The notes beneath the pieces are model-generated. The model was not told the DNA's origin. It made no database searches and saw only the letters and a list, made by a program, of their open reading frames with translations. A program made the position numbers and the translations under genes. DNA of 61,585 nt from Herminiimonas sp. GTDB lineage: Bacteria > Pseudomonadota > Gammaproteobacteria > Burkholderiales > Burkholderiaceae_D. This document shows positions 8,152 to 17,268 of this stretch, one piece after another; position 1 is the first letter of the stretch, and each line of letters begins with the position of its first letter. The stretch is from positions 1 through 61,585 of the forward strand of contig DAIDBD010000024.1 in the NCBI GenBank assembly GCA_027310305.1, written 5' to 3'.

Positions 8152-10848
8152 TTACAACGTAACCGGATTCGGTTTGTTCGGATTGATATTGTACTTTTCA
8201 ATCGCCTGCGCTACGACGGATGCGGCAATCGCTCCTTCATCCGCCAGCGATTTGAGCGCCGCGATGGTGACGAAATAACGATTCACTTCAAAGAATTCGC
8301 GCAACTTGGCGCGGCTGTCGGAACGTCCGAAACCATCGGTGCCCAGCACTTTATAGCTGCGGCCTTTGGGTATGAACGCACGCACCTGCTCGGCGAAAGT
8401 ACGCATGTAGTCGGTCGACACGACGATCGGACCGGCCGTATCCTGCAGGCATTGCGTGATATGCGCGACACGCGGCTTGTCGGACGGATGCAGCATGTTC
8501 CAGCGCTCCACATCCTGGCCGTCACGCGCCAGCAGCGTAAACGACGGCGCCGACCAGACATCGGCTTCCACGCCCCAATCGTCCCGCAGCAAATCGACGG
8601 CAGCGATCACTTCACGCAGGATCGTGCCGGAACCCATCAACTGTACGCGCTGCTTGGCTTTCTTCGGACCTTGCTGCAACAGGTAAAGCCCTTTCAGAAT
8701 GCCCTCTTCCTGACCCGGCTTCAATCCCGGCTGGCTGTAATTCTCATTCATCAGCGTGATGTAATAGAACACGTCCTCCTGCCGTTCGATCATGCGTTTC
8801 AAGCCGTCGTGCATGATGACGGCAACTTCGTGGGCGAAAGTCGGATCGTACGGCAGGCAATTCGGAATGGTCGAGGCCAGCACGTGGCTGTGCCCGTCTT
8901 CATGCTGCAAGCCTTCGCCGTTCAAGGTGGTGCGGCCCGCCGTGCCGCCCAGCAAAAAGCCGCGCGCCCGCATGTCGCCGGCGGCCCATGCCAGATCGCC
9001 GATCCGCTGCAAACCGAACATCGAATAAAACACGTAGAACGGAATCATGACGCGGTTGTTGGTGGAATACGACGTGGCCGCCGCGATCCACGAACTCATG
9101 CCGCCCGCTTCGTTGATCCCTTCCTGCAAAAGCTGGCCGGCCTTGTCCTCGCGGTAATAGCTGACCTGGTCCTTGTCGACCGGCTCATACAACTGGCCCT
9201 GCTGATTGAAGATGCCGATCTGGCGGAACAGTCCTTCCATGCCGAACGTGCGCGATTCATCGACCAGGATCGGCACCACGCGCTTGCCGAGATTGGCATC
9301 GCGCAGCAGCACCGCGAGGATGCGCACGAACGACTGCGTGGTCGAAATCTCGCGGCCTTCCGCCGTCGGATCGAGCACCGCTTTAAATGCCGACAACTCC
9401 GGCACCGGCAACGTTTCATCCGCCTTCACGCGCCGTTGCGGCAGATAACCGCCCAGCGCCTTGCGGCGCTCATGCAGATATTTGATTTCAGGCGAATCGT
9501 CGGATGGCTTGAAGAACGGCACATCCGCCAGTTGCTCATCGGAGACCGGGATCCCGAAGCGGTCGCGCATTTCGTGAATCGCCTGGTCGTCCAGCTTCTT
9601 GGTCTGATGCGCGGTGTTGAGCGCTTCGCCCGATTTGCCCATGCCATAGCCCTTGACGGTCTTGACCAGCAATACGGTCGGCTGCCCTTTGTGCTCCTGC
9701 GCCACCTTGAATGCGGCATAAATCTTGTGCGGATCATGTCCGCCGCGCGTCAGGCGCCAGATGTCGTCGTCGCTCATGTTGGCGACCATTTCCAGCAGCT
9801 TCGGATGCTTGCCGAAGAATTGCTTGCGCACATAGGCGCCGTCCTTGGCCTTGTAATTCTGGTATTCGCCGTCGACCGTTTCCATCATCACGCGCTGCAG
9901 GATGCCGTCCTTGTCGCGCGCCAGCAGATCGTCCCAGCCGGGACCCCAGACGACTTTCACGACGTTCCAGCCGGCGCCGCGGAAGTCGGCTTCCAGTTCC
10001 TGGATGATCTTGCCGTTGCCGCGCACCGGACCGTCCAGGCGCTGCAGGTTGCAGTTGACCACCATCACCAGGTTGTCGAGCATTTCACGGCCGGCCATGC
10101 CGATCGCGCCCATCGATTCCGGCTCGTCCATTTCGCCGTCGCCGCAGAATACCCAGACCTTGCGATTCGCGGTATCGGCGATGCTGCGCGCATGCAGATA
10201 CTTCAGGAAGCGCGCCTGGTAAATCGCCATCAGCGGCCCGAGGCCCATCGACACGGTCGGGAATTGCCAGAATTCCGGCATCAGCTTCGGATGCGGATAA
10301 GAAGACAAACCCTTGCCATCGACTTCGCGACGGAAATTCAGCATCTGCTCTTCGGTCAGGCGGCCTTCGAGGAAAGCGCGCGCATAAATGCCGGGCGACG
10401 AGTGGCCTTGAATGTAAAGCAGATCGCCGCCGTGGCCTTCGGACGGCGCGTGCCAGAAATGATTGAAACCGATGCCCAGCATGTTGGCCAGCGAAGCGAA
10501 ACTGGACAAATGCCCGCCCAGATCAGGGTCGGCGCGGTTGGCCTTGACCACCATCGCCATCGCATTCCAGCGCATCCATGAACGCAGACGCTCTTCATAT
10601 TCGAGGTTGCCGGGACAGTGTTCGCCCAAATGGGCCGGAATCGTATTGACGTAAGCGGTATTGCTGGAAAACGGAATATGCGCGCCGCGGCGGCGGGCCA
10701 GATCGACCATGCGCTCCATCAGGTAATGCGCGCGTTCCGGGCCTTCGTTTTCAATCACGGCTTCTAGTGCATCAAGCCACTCTTGCGTTTCCATCACATC
10801 GGGATCGTTGGCGGCTTGCGCCACCACTTGGTCGAGCTGGGCTGACAT
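8152..10848 (-). CDS. aceE: Pyruvate dehydrogenase E1 component, homodimeric type
   Basis: An 898-residue thiamine diphosphate enzyme that decarboxylates pyruvate and acetylates the E2 lipoyl group. The full-length protein matches the homodimeric E1 of Proteobacteria. It shows the TPP/Mg motif GDGEMDEPES with the downstream NCNLQRLDGPVRGNG block, and the SFGMEGLFRQIGI-type transketolase central segment (written here as TFGMEGLFRQIGI). The C-terminal TGFGRSDSR region is present as DGFGRSDSRAKL. The start at 10848 follows AGGAGACGC, a strong ribosome binding site. First gene of the aceE-aceF-lpdA operon; a good promoter lies about 90 bases upstream. Confidence 0.97.
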   Translation of the reverse strand: MSAQLDQVVAQAANDPDVMETQEWLDALEAVIENEGPERAHYLMERMVDLARRRGAHIPFSSNTAYVNTIPAHLGEHCPGNLEYEERLRSWMRWNAMAMVVKANRADPDLGGHLSSFASLANMLGIGFNHFWHAPSEGHGGDLLYIQGHSSPGIYARAFLEGRLTEEQMLNFRREVDGKGLSSYPHPKLMPEFWQFPTVSMGLGPLMAIYQARFLKYLHARSIADTANRKVWVFCGDGEMDEPESMGAIGMAGREMLDNLVMVVNCNLQRLDGPVRGNGKIIQELEADFRGAGWNVVKVVWGPGWDDLLARDKDGILQRVMMETVDGEYQNYKAKDGAYVRKQFFGKHPKLLEMVANMSDDDIWRLTRGGHDPHKIYAAFKVAQEHKGQPTVLLVKTVKGYGMGKSGEALNTAHQTKKLDDQAIHEMRDRFGIPVSDEQLADVPFFKPSDDSPEIKYLHERRKALGGYLPQRRVKADETLPVPELSAFKAVLDPTAEGREISTTQSFVRILAVLLRDANLGKRVVPILVDESRTFGMEGLFRQIGIFNQQGQLYEPVDKDQVSYYREDKAGQLLQEGINEAGGMSSWIAAATSYSTNNRVMIPFYVFYSMFGLQRIGDLAWAAGDMRARGFLLGGTAGRTTLNGEGLQHEDGHSHVLASTIPNCLPYDPTFAHEVAVIMHDGLKRMIERQEDVFYYITLMNENYSQPGLKPGQEEGILKGLYLLQQGPKKAKQRVQLMGSGTILREVIAAVDLLRDDWGVEADVWSAPSFTLLARDGQDVERWNMLHPSDKPRVAHITQCLQDTAGPIVVSTDYMRTFAEQVRAFIPKGRSYKVLGTDGFGRSDSRAKLREFFEVNRYFVTIAALKSLADEGAIAASVVAQAIEKYNINPNKPNPVTL

Positions 10849-10938
10849 GAATGCGTCTCCTGTTTGTTGCCTACCCGATTGGACATCGCGGCGGGCCGTT
10901 TTGGTCCGAATTACAACGAATTTATTTTTGTCTGAAAT

Positions 10939-10967
10939 ATATTAACAGGACTTTTTAATATTTTCAA
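10939..10967 (-). promoter_or_regulatory. aceE operon promoter
   Basis: On the minus strand, TTGAAA (10967-10962) and TAATAT (10944-10939) are spaced by 17 bases. A TG one base before the -10 box makes it extended. The predicted start is near 10932, giving a leader of about 84 nucleotides before aceE. The surroundings are markedly AT-rich. Confidence 0.7.
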
Positions 10968-10981
10968 ATAGCGATATTGAT

Positions 10982-10996
10982 TTTCATATTATGAAA
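10982..10996. promoter_or_regulatory. Palindrome upstream of the aceE promoter, candidate operator
   Basis: TTTCATATTATGAAA is a perfect 15-base palindrome centred about 57 bases upstream of the predicted aceE start point. The position fits an activator or repressor site for the pyruvate dehydrogenase operon. The cognate regulator is not known from this window. Confidence 0.4.
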
Positions 10997-11065
10997 TATA
11001 AAATCCTGAATAAGATTGCTGTAGTCATTTGATAAATCAAAAATGAATGCGATTGGCTGCAGTGG

Positions 11066-11095
11066 TTCAGCCTCCGCGCCAGTCAGCTTTATAAT
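11066..11095 (+). promoter_or_regulatory. folD promoter
   Basis: A consensus -10 box TATAAT lies at 11090-11095, with a weak -35 TTCAGC at 11066-11071 (18-base spacing). The predicted start is near 11102, so the usable folD start is the ATG at 11129 rather than the one at 11108. Confidence 0.55.
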
Positions 11096-11128
11096 CCTGT
11101 TTTAAACATGCACACTTCCCCATTGACC

Positions 11129-11974
11129 ATGCCCGCACAACTCATCAACGGAACGCTTCTTTCCCAACAACTGCGCACCGATGTCGCCAGACGCGCGGCT
11201 GCCCTCACCGCTCAAGGCAAACAGCCCGGTCTGGCAGTGGTTCTGGTAGGCGACAGCCCTGCGTCGCAGGTTTATGTACGCAACAAGGTCAAGGCATGCG
11301 AGGACAACGGCATCCATTCGGTATTCGAAAAATACGATGCCGACCTGACCGAAGCGGCGTTGCTGGCGCGTATCGATGCGTTGAACAACGATCCGAAAAT
11401 CCACGGCATCCTGGTGCAGCTGCCGCTGCCGGCACACATCGATGCGCACAAGGTGATCGAAGCGATCGCGCCCGAAAAGGACGTCGATGGTTTCCATATC
11501 AGCAATGCCGGCCTGCTGATGACCGGCCAACCGTTATTCCGGCCCTGCACGCCCTATGGCGTGATGAAGATACTGGAATCGATCGACTACCCGGTACGGG
11601 GCGCCCATGCGGTGATCGTCGGCGCATCGAACATCGTCGGCAAACCGCAGGCGATGCTGCTCTTGCAAGCAGGCGCGACCATCACCATCTGCAATTCCAA
11701 GACGCGCGATCTCGGCCGCCATACACGCCAGGCCGATATCCTGGTGGTCGCCACCGGCAAGCGGAACATTGTTACCGCTGACATGATCAAACCCGGCGCG
11801 GTGGTGATCGATGTCGGCATGAATCGTGACGATAATGGCAAATTGTGCGGCGATGTCGATTTTGCCAACGCAAAGGAAGTGGCCGGCTACATTACCCCGG
11901 TGCCGGGCGGCGTCGGGCCGATGACGATCACCATGTTATTAGTGAATACAATTGAAGCTGCCGAAAGAACCTGA
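11129..11974 (+). CDS. folD: Bifunctional methylenetetrahydrofolate dehydrogenase/methenyltetrahydrofolate cyclohydrolase
   Basis: A 281-residue cytosolic enzyme of one-carbon metabolism, interconverting 5,10-methylene-, methenyl- and 10-formyl-tetrahydrofolate with NADP. Landmarks are [15 protein letters not shown] with the catalytic lysine, the PLPAHID loop, EKDVDGF and the NADP-binding [11 protein letters not shown]. The C-terminal [15 protein letters not shown] block is complete. The start [12 protein letters not shown] matches the usual family N-terminus and lies 27 bases after the predicted transcription start; an ATG seven codons upstream is possible. The stop is four bases before the prlC start, so the two genes are cotranscribed. 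Confidence 0.95.
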   Translation: MPAQLINGTLLSQQLRTDVARRAAALTAQGKQPGLAVVLVGDSPASQVYVRNKVKACEDNGIHSVFEKYDADLTEAALLARIDALNNDPKIHGILVQLPLPAHIDAHKVIEAIAPEKDVDGFHISNAGLLMTGQPLFRPCTPYGVMKILESIDYPVRGAHAVIVGASNIVGKPQAMLLLQAGATITICNSKTRDLGRHTRQADILVVATGKRNIVTADMIKPGAVVIDVGMNRDDNGKLCGDVDFANAKEVAGYITPVPGGVGPMTITMLLVNTIEAAERT

Positions 11975-11978
11975 TTTG

Positions 11979-14045
11979 ATGAACGACTCCCTGAATCCCC
12001 TGCTCGATTTTTCCGATCTGCCGCGTTTCGACGCGATCAAGCCCGAGCATGTCGCGCCTGCGATCGATGCGCTGCTCGAACAAAACCGCGCGGTAGTCGC
12101 GCAGCTGGAAGCGCCGATGCCGCAAGTGACGTGGGAAAACTTCGTCGAGCCGCTGGAAAACGCCACCGAAAAACTCGGTCGCGCATGGGGCATCGTCGGC
12201 CATCTGAATGCGGTGATGGATACGCCGGAATTGCGTGCCGCCTACAATGAAAACCAGCCGAAAATCACCGAGTTCTGGACCGCGCTGGCGCAAAATCTCG
12301 CGCTGTTCGACAAATACAAGGCGTTGAAAAACGGCGCGCAATATGCCGCGCTGTCACCGACCCGCAAAAAGATTATCGAAAATGCGTTGCGCGATTTCCG
12401 TCTGGGCGGCGCCGAACTGCCGGACGATAAAAAGGAACGCTTCGCGGAAATCCAGGAACAGCATGCTGTGTTGAGCACCAGGTTTTCGGAAAACGTGCTG
12501 GACGCAACCAACGACTATGCATTGCTGATCGAAGATGAATTGCAGTTGTCCGGTTTGCCGGACGATGTCAAACAGGCCGCCCGCGCCGCGGCGGAAAAAG
12601 ACGAAAAGCCGGGATTCAAATTCACGCTGCATTTCCCGTCGTATTTCCCGATCCTGCAATTCGCCGACAACCGCGCAGTGCGCGAAACGATTTACCGCGC
12701 CAATGCCACCAAGGCGTCGGAGTTGGGCGGCAAGCCGGAATGGGACAACACGCACAATATCGCGGAGATGCTGAAGCTGCGCGATGAAGAAGCCAGGCTG
12801 CTCGGCTACCGGAATTTTGCCGAAGTGTCCCTGGTGCCGAAAATGGCGCAATCGCCGGAACAAGTCATCGGCTTCTTGAAGGACCTGGCGCAGCGCGCAC
12901 GGCCGTTCGCTGAAAACGACCTGGCTGAATTGCGCACTTTTGCCCGGCTTGAACTCGGCATCGACACGCTGGAAGCATGGGACATGACCTATGCGTCGGA
13001 AAAACTGCGCGAGCGGCGCTATGCGTTTTCCGAACAGGAAGTAAAGCAGTATTTTCCGGAACCCAAAGTCATCGACGGTTTGTTCCGTCTGGTGCAAACG
13101 CTGTTTTCGGTTGACATCGAACCGGATACCGCGCCGACCTGGCACAGCGATGTGAAGTTTTTCCGCATCGAGAAAAACGGCCAGTTGATCGGCCAGTTCT
13201 ATCTCGATCTGTATGCGCGTACCGGCAAGCGCGGCGGCGCGTGGATGGACGATGCGCGCGGTCGCCGTCAGGCCGCGAACGGCATCCAGACGCCAGTCGC
13301 TTACCTGACCTGCAATTTTACCGAGCCGGCGATCATCGACGGCAAGAAAAAACCGGCATTGTTTACGCACGATGAAGTGATCACGCTGTTCCATGAATTC
13401 GGCCACGGCTTGCATCACATGCTGACGCAGGTCGATGAACTCGGCGTATCGGGCATCTCGGGCGTGGAATGGGATGCGGTGGAACTGCCGTCGCAATTCA
13501 TGGAAAATTTTTGCTGGGAATGGGACGTGCTGCAGCACATGACCGCGCACGTCGATACCGGTGCGCCGCTGCCGCGCGAACTGTTCGACAAGATGACGGC
13601 CGCGAAAAATTTCCAGTCCGGCTTGCAAACGCTGCGTCAAGTGGAATTTTCGCTGTTCGACATGCATCTGCACTACGATCACGATCCGTACGGCAGCAAG
13701 TCGGTGCAGGATCTGATCGCCGAAGTGCGCGATCGGGTCGCAGTCATCGTTCCACCCGCATTCAACCGATTCCAGCATTCGTTCGGCCATATCTTTGCCG
13801 GCGGCTATGCGGCGGGTTACTATAGTTATAAATGGGCGGAAGTGCTGTCCGCGGACGCCTACGGCGCCTTTGAGGAAGCCGGCGTTGCCGGCGACAAGAG
13901 CCGATTGGCCGAGACCGGCCTGAAATTCCGGAAAGAGATACTGGCGGTGGGCGGTTCGCGTCCCGCGCTTGAATCCTTCAAGGCGTTTCGCGGCAGGGAA
14001 CCGACGATCGATGCGCTGTTGCGGCATAACGGCATGGCCGCCTGA
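11979..14045 (+). CDS. prlC: Oligopeptidase A (M3 family zinc metallopeptidase)
   Basis: A 688-residue cytoplasmic M3 peptidase that degrades short peptides, including cleaved signal peptides. The zinc site is FHEFGHGLHHML (HExxH as HEFGH), with the downstream glutamate ligand region GVEWDAVELPSQF. Length and the C-terminal HSFGHIFAGGYAAGYYSY block are normal for PrlC. The ATG at 11979 is four bases after the folD stop, with GAAAGAAC upstream; an earlier in-frame start at 11952 would overlap folD and adds no domain. Followed 30 bases later by a thioredoxin-like protein gene. Confidence 0.95.
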   Translation: MNDSLNPLLDFSDLPRFDAIKPEHVAPAIDALLEQNRAVVAQLEAPMPQVTWENFVEPLENATEKLGRAWGIVGHLNAVMDTPELRAAYNENQPKITEFWTALAQNLALFDKYKALKNGAQYAALSPTRKKIIENALRDFRLGGAELPDDKKERFAEIQEQHAVLSTRFSENVLDATNDYALLIEDELQLSGLPDDVKQAARAAAEKDEKPGFKFTLHFPSYFPILQFADNRAVRETIYRANATKASELGGKPEWDNTHNIAEMLKLRDEEARLLGYRNFAEVSLVPKMAQSPEQVIGFLKDLAQRARPFAENDLAELRTFARLELGIDTLEAWDMTYASEKLRERRYAFSEQEVKQYFPEPKVIDGLFRLVQTLFSVDIEPDTAPTWHSDVKFFRIEKNGQLIGQFYLDLYARTGKRGGAWMDDARGRRQAANGIQTPVAYLTCNFTEPAIIDGKKKPALFTHDEVITLFHEFGHGLHHMLTQVDELGVSGISGVEWDAVELPSQFMENFCWEWDVLQHMTAHVDTGAPLPRELFDKMTAAKNFQSGLQTLRQVEFSLFDMHLHYDHDPYGSKSVQDLIAEVRDRVAVIVPPAFNRFQHSFGHIFAGGYAAGYYSYKWAEVLSADAYGAFEEAGVAGDKSRLAETGLKFRKEILAVGGSRPALESFKAFRGREPTIDALLRHNGMAA

Positions 14046-14075
14046 AGAGTCGACACGATGGGAAGAACGATAGAT

Positions 14076-14696
14076 ATGAATCGGACGCTGATATTTTCAT
14101 TTTTATTCTTGCTGGCTGGTACGTCCGGCGCGCAGGCGCAACTGTATAAATGGATCGGCCAGGATGGAAAAGTAACGTACAGCGATACCGCGCCGCCGGC
14201 ATCGGCAAGGCAGGTTGAAACAAAATCGGCCGTTTTCGGCAATACGGGCAAGATCGATCTTCCATATGAATTATCGGAAGCAGTGAAAAATAACCCGGTC
14301 ACGCTCTATACCGGCGACAAATGCGTGCCTTGCGATGACGGCCGCAAACTGCTCGCCGCGCGCGGTATCCCCTTTACCGAAAAAACCGTCAGCAGCAATG
14401 AAGATATTGCACGGCTCAAGCAAGCCGGCGGGAATGCGCAATTGCCGTTGCTGATTATCGGACGCAATAAACAGCAGGGATTCGAATCCGGCGGATGGGG
14501 CGCGGCCCTGACTGCCGCAGGCTATCCGGAAACCAGCAAACTGCCTGGCACCTATCGCAATCCACCGGCAGAAGCAGCGGCACCGGCGCCGAAACCGCCG
14601 GCTGCCAAACCGGTCCGCAGCAAACAGACTGCCACTCGAGCCGCCGGCGATTCGCTGCCTGCAACCGGCAATGCACCGCCTGGATTCCGTTTTTGA
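14076..14696 (+). CDS. Exported DUF4124/glutaredoxin-like protein
   Basis: A 206-residue protein with a clear signal peptide (MNRTLIFSFLFLLAGTSG, cleavage around AQA-QL). A DUF4124-type segment follows (LYKWIGQDGKVTYSDTAPP, residues about 22-42). A glutaredoxin/thioredoxin-like domain (about 75-150) carries VTLYTGDKCVPCDDGRKLL, with the redox pair CVPC and a LPLLIIG cis-proline segment. The Ala/Pro-rich tail is low complexity. It is probably a periplasmic thiol-disulfide protein of unknown partner. The ATG at 14076 is preferred because GGGAAGAA lies nine bases upstream. The gene is 30 bases after prlC and is likely cotranscribed. Confidence 0.75.
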   Translation: MNRTLIFSFLFLLAGTSGAQAQLYKWIGQDGKVTYSDTAPPASARQVETKSAVFGNTGKIDLPYELSEAVKNNPVTLYTGDKCVPCDDGRKLLAARGIPFTEKTVSSNEDIARLKQAGGNAQLPLLIIGRNKQQGFESGGWGAALTAAGYPETSKLPGTYRNPPAEAAAPAPKPPAAKPVRSKQTATRAAGDSLPATGNAPPGFRF

Positions 14697-14742
14697 GAAC
14701 GATGACTGATAGTACGTGCGCTTAAGGACGGCAGGCTTGGTT

Positions 14743-14803
14743 CACGAAAAACACGAAAGGTTCATAACCCTTTTTGTTCATCTTTTTTCGTGTCTTGCGT
14801 GGA
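14743..14803. repeat. Imperfect intergenic inverted repeat
   Basis: CACGAAAAACACGAAA (14743-14758) faces CACGCAAGACACGAAA in reverse complement (within 14784-14803), matching 13 of 16 bases around a loop of about 26. It separates the glutaredoxin-like gene from holC. It could be a repetitive element or a weak terminator with T-rich arms. Confidence 0.35.
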
Positions 14804-14854
14804 CAAATGCTTAACATCATTGATGAAACCGATTTGACCAAAGCCGCGCCGACC

Positions 14855-15280
14855 ATGACCCGTATCGATTTTCACAGTAACGTACCTGACAAGATTGCCT
14901 ATGCATGCCGCCTGGTGCGCAAGGCACGCGCGGCGAATTGCCAAGTCGTGATGTTCAGCGATGACCGCAGCCAGCTGGCGGCGCTGGACGAAGCGCTCTG
15001 GACATTTTCCGACCAGGATTTCCTGCCGCATGTGATGGCCGGCGACAGCCTTGCAGCGCAAACGCCGGTGATTTTGTCCGATAGCGAGGCGGCGGATTTG
15101 CCGCATCACCAAATCCTGATCAATTTATCAACCAATACGCCGGCGCACTTCGCCCGCTTCGAGCGCATGTTTGAAATCATTTCGTCGGACGATGCGGATA
15201 CGTTGGCCGGACGGGAGCGTTACCGGTTTTATAAACAGCGCGGCTATCCGCTGACGCACTTTGTTGCGGAAAAAGCATGA
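14855..15280 (+). CDS. holC: DNA polymerase III chi subunit
   Basis: A 141-residue protein matching HolC, the clamp-loader chi subunit that links the polymerase to single-strand binding protein. It starts MTRIDFHSNVPDKIAYACRL, the usual N-terminus, and ends with FYKQRGYPLTHF. An in-frame ATG at 14807 would add 16 residues of no clear homology. The stop codon overlaps the start of the next gene (ATGA), which indicates translational coupling. In Burkholderiales holC is often followed by a DUF2486 gene, as here. Confidence 0.88.
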   Translation: MTRIDFHSNVPDKIAYACRLVRKARAANCQVVMFSDDRSQLAALDEALWTFSDQDFLPHVMAGDSLAAQTPVILSDSEAADLPHHQILINLSTNTPAHFARFERMFEIISSDDADTLAGRERYRFYKQRGYPLTHFVAEKA

Positions 15281-15681
15281 ATCCATCCTCACGCGACGCC
15301 GGCATCCCGGTCCTTACCGAAGTCATCAGCCAGCCGGTTGCGGAAAATGCGCCGACCAAGACATCTGAGCCTACACGTCCTGCCGAGCCGGACCAGCAAT
15401 ACAGTCCCGAAGCGTTTGAAGCTGAAGTGCTGTCGCACTGGAACGATGAAGAATGGTATCGGCTGGAACGCAAGATCAGAGAGCGCATTCTGCGCCAGAT
15501 ACTGGGCAGAATCGATGCGGTCCTCGAGCAGCAGGTCAGGGACCATTTGGCCGATGTATTGCAAACCGCCGTGCAGGGATTGGCGACCGATATCAAGAGC
15601 GGCTTGCATCACAGCCTGGAACAGGTCATCGCACGCGCGGTATCGCAGGAAATCACGCGATTGCAGACAACGAAAAAATAA
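15277..15681 (+). CDS. DUF2486 family protein
   Basis: A 134-residue protein with the DUF2486 signature near the N-terminus (DAGIPVLTEVI). A proline-rich linker (about 25-45) leads into a predominantly helical C-terminal half (EAEVLSHWNDEEWYRLERKI to the end). No signal peptide or catalytic motif is seen. The function is unknown; the family is typical of Burkholderiales and sits downstream of holC. The start overlaps the holC stop by four bases. Confidence 0.7.
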   Translation: MNPSSRDAGIPVLTEVISQPVAENAPTKTSEPTRPAEPDQQYSPEAFEAEVLSHWNDEEWYRLERKIRERILRQILGRIDAVLEQQVRDHLADVLQTAVQGLATDIKSGLHHSLEQVIARAVSQEITRLQTTKK

Positions 15682-15757
15682 ATATTTTCCTGTTTTTTTA
15701 ATTTTTAAAACGTTTTTCGTTTTATTTTATCGCTTAATAAAATTAAAGCCGGTCTCA

Positions 15758-15801
15758 TTGAGTACTCAAACAAGCAATAACTTTCTACAATTTCGTTATT
15801 G
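15758..15801. promoter_or_regulatory. Two palindromes upstream of dadA, candidate operators
   Basis: TTGAGTACTCAA (15758-15769) is a perfect 12-base palindrome. CAATAAC (15775-15781) and GTTATTG (15795-15801) form a second dyad 13 bases apart. Both lie within 60 bases of the dadA start, in AT-rich DNA. They may bind an Lrp/AsnC-type regulator such as the one encoded just downstream of dadA; this is inference. Confidence 0.35.
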
Positions 15802-15817
15802 AAAAACGGAGATCGTC

Positions 15818-17134
15818 ATGAAAGTCATCGTCTTGGGCTCAGGCATTATCGGCACCGCTTCCGCATGGTTTTTGAACAAGTCCGGGCATGATGTGACCGT
15901 CATCGAACGGCAGCCCGGCGCTGCGCAGGAAACCAGTTTCGCCAATGGCTGCCAGATTTCGGTATCGCACGCCGAGCCGTGGGCCAATCCTGCGGCACCG
16001 ATGAAAGTACTGAAATGGCTGGGTCAGGAAGATGCGCCGCTGCTGTACCGTTTCCGCCCGGAATGGCTGCAATGGAAATGGGGCTTGAGCTTCCTGCGCG
16101 AATGCACCCCGGCCCGCACCGCCGACAATATCCGGCAGATTGTCGCCATTTCCGAATACAGCCGCCAGACGTTGCAAGCCGTGCGCGCCGAAACCGGCGT
16201 CGATTACGATTACCTGACGCGCGGCATTCTGCATTTCTACACCGATCAAAAAGATTTCGAGGAATCGCTGCCGGCCGCCAAGCTGATGCGCGACCTCGGC
16301 TGCCCGCGCGACTCGATCGACGCCGATGAAGTGGTGCGGATCGAGCCGGCACTGGCCAAAATCCGCGACAAGATCGTTGGCGGCGATTTCACCGCGACCG
16401 ACGAATCGGGCGATGTCTATAAATTCACGTCCGGCCTGGCCGCCAAGGCAAAGGAAGCCGGCGTCGATTTTCAGTTCAACACGACCGTCACCCGATTATT
16501 GACCGAAGGCGCCGGTTCATCCGCCAGGATTACCGGCGTGGAAGTCATCACGCCCGACGGCCGTCATCAAGTGCTGCGCGCCGATGCGTTCGTGCTGGCC
16601 ATGGGCAGCTTTTCGGTGCAGCTGGCAAAACCGCTGGGCATCGACCTGATGATTTATCCGGGCAAGGGTTATTCCGCAACCTATGCCATCACCAATCCCG
16701 ACGCGGCGCCATCGGTATCGCTGACCGACGACGGCTACAAGCTGGTGGTGTCGCGCCTGGGCGACCGCTTGCGCGTGGCAGGCACTTGCGAACTGAACGG
16801 CTATACGCGTGAATTGAATACCACGCGTTGCGAAGCCATCACCCGCCGCACCCGCGAATTGTTCCCGGATGCCTGCGATTACGACCACCCGATTTACTGG
16901 ACCGGCTTGCGGCCGCTGACGCCATCCAACGTGCCTTACATCGGCAAGACGAAATTCAGCAACCTGTTCCTCAATACCGGACATGGCACGCTCGGCTGGA
17001 CCATGGGTTGCGGATCGGGCCGCGCCATTGCCGATATCGTTTCCGGACGCCTGCCGGAAGTCGATTTTGCATTTACCGGCTTGCCGCGCCGCAAGCCAGG
17101 TCGACTGACGACTTCCCGTCCCGCACAAGCGTAA
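15818..17134 (+). CDS. dadA: D-amino acid dehydrogenase small subunit
   Basis: A 438-residue FAD-dependent membrane-associated oxidoreductase that deaminates D-amino acids (chiefly D-alanine) and feeds electrons to quinones. It begins MKVIVLGSGIIGTASAWFL with the FAD-binding GSGIIG, then an FANGCQIS segment typical of DadA. The C-terminal TGHGTLGWTMGCGSGR block is complete. GGAGA lies before the ATG. It is a single gene with its own terminator, convergent with an Lrp-type regulator; the alanine racemase DadX is not adjacent. Confidence 0.93.
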   Translation: MKVIVLGSGIIGTASAWFLNKSGHDVTVIERQPGAAQETSFANGCQISVSHAEPWANPAAPMKVLKWLGQEDAPLLYRFRPEWLQWKWGLSFLRECTPARTADNIRQIVAISEYSRQTLQAVRAETGVDYDYLTRGILHFYTDQKDFEESLPAAKLMRDLGCPRDSIDADEVVRIEPALAKIRDKIVGGDFTATDESGDVYKFTSGLAAKAKEAGVDFQFNTTVTRLLTEGAGSSARITGVEVITPDGRHQVLRADAFVLAMGSFSVQLAKPLGIDLMIYPGKGYSATYAITNPDAAPSVSLTDDGYKLVVSRLGDRLRVAGTCELNGYTRELNTTRCEAITRRTRELFPDACDYDHPIYWTGLRPLTPSNVPYIGKTKFSNLFLNTGHGTLGWTMGCGSGRAIADIVSGRLPEVDFAFTGLPRRKPGRLTTSRPAQA

Positions 17135-17147
17135 ATACGCTCTCCTG

Positions 17148-17185
17148 AAAAATCGGCCTCCGGAATTCCGGGGGCCGATTTTTTT
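17148..17185 (+). terminator. dadA terminator
   Basis: AAAAATCGGCCTCCGG, loop AATT, CCGGGGGCCGATTTTTTT: a 16-bp stem with one G-T pair, followed by a T run. The A-rich left arm may let it also serve the convergent gene. Confidence 0.9.
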
Positions 17186-17268
17186 CCATCTCCGTCTTCT
17201 GTATTTGAAGTCTGTGATTCAAGACCCGTCATCCGCTTTCATTTTCCTGCGTTATAGGGAAAGCGGTC

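Noticed and set aside
8074-10581. 835-codon open frame opposite aceE
   Set aside because: It is the antisense shadow of a complete aceE, with no ribosome binding site and no recognisable motif.
12354-14027. 557-codon open frame opposite prlC
   Set aside because: Composition and position are those of an antisense shadow; prlC itself is complete.
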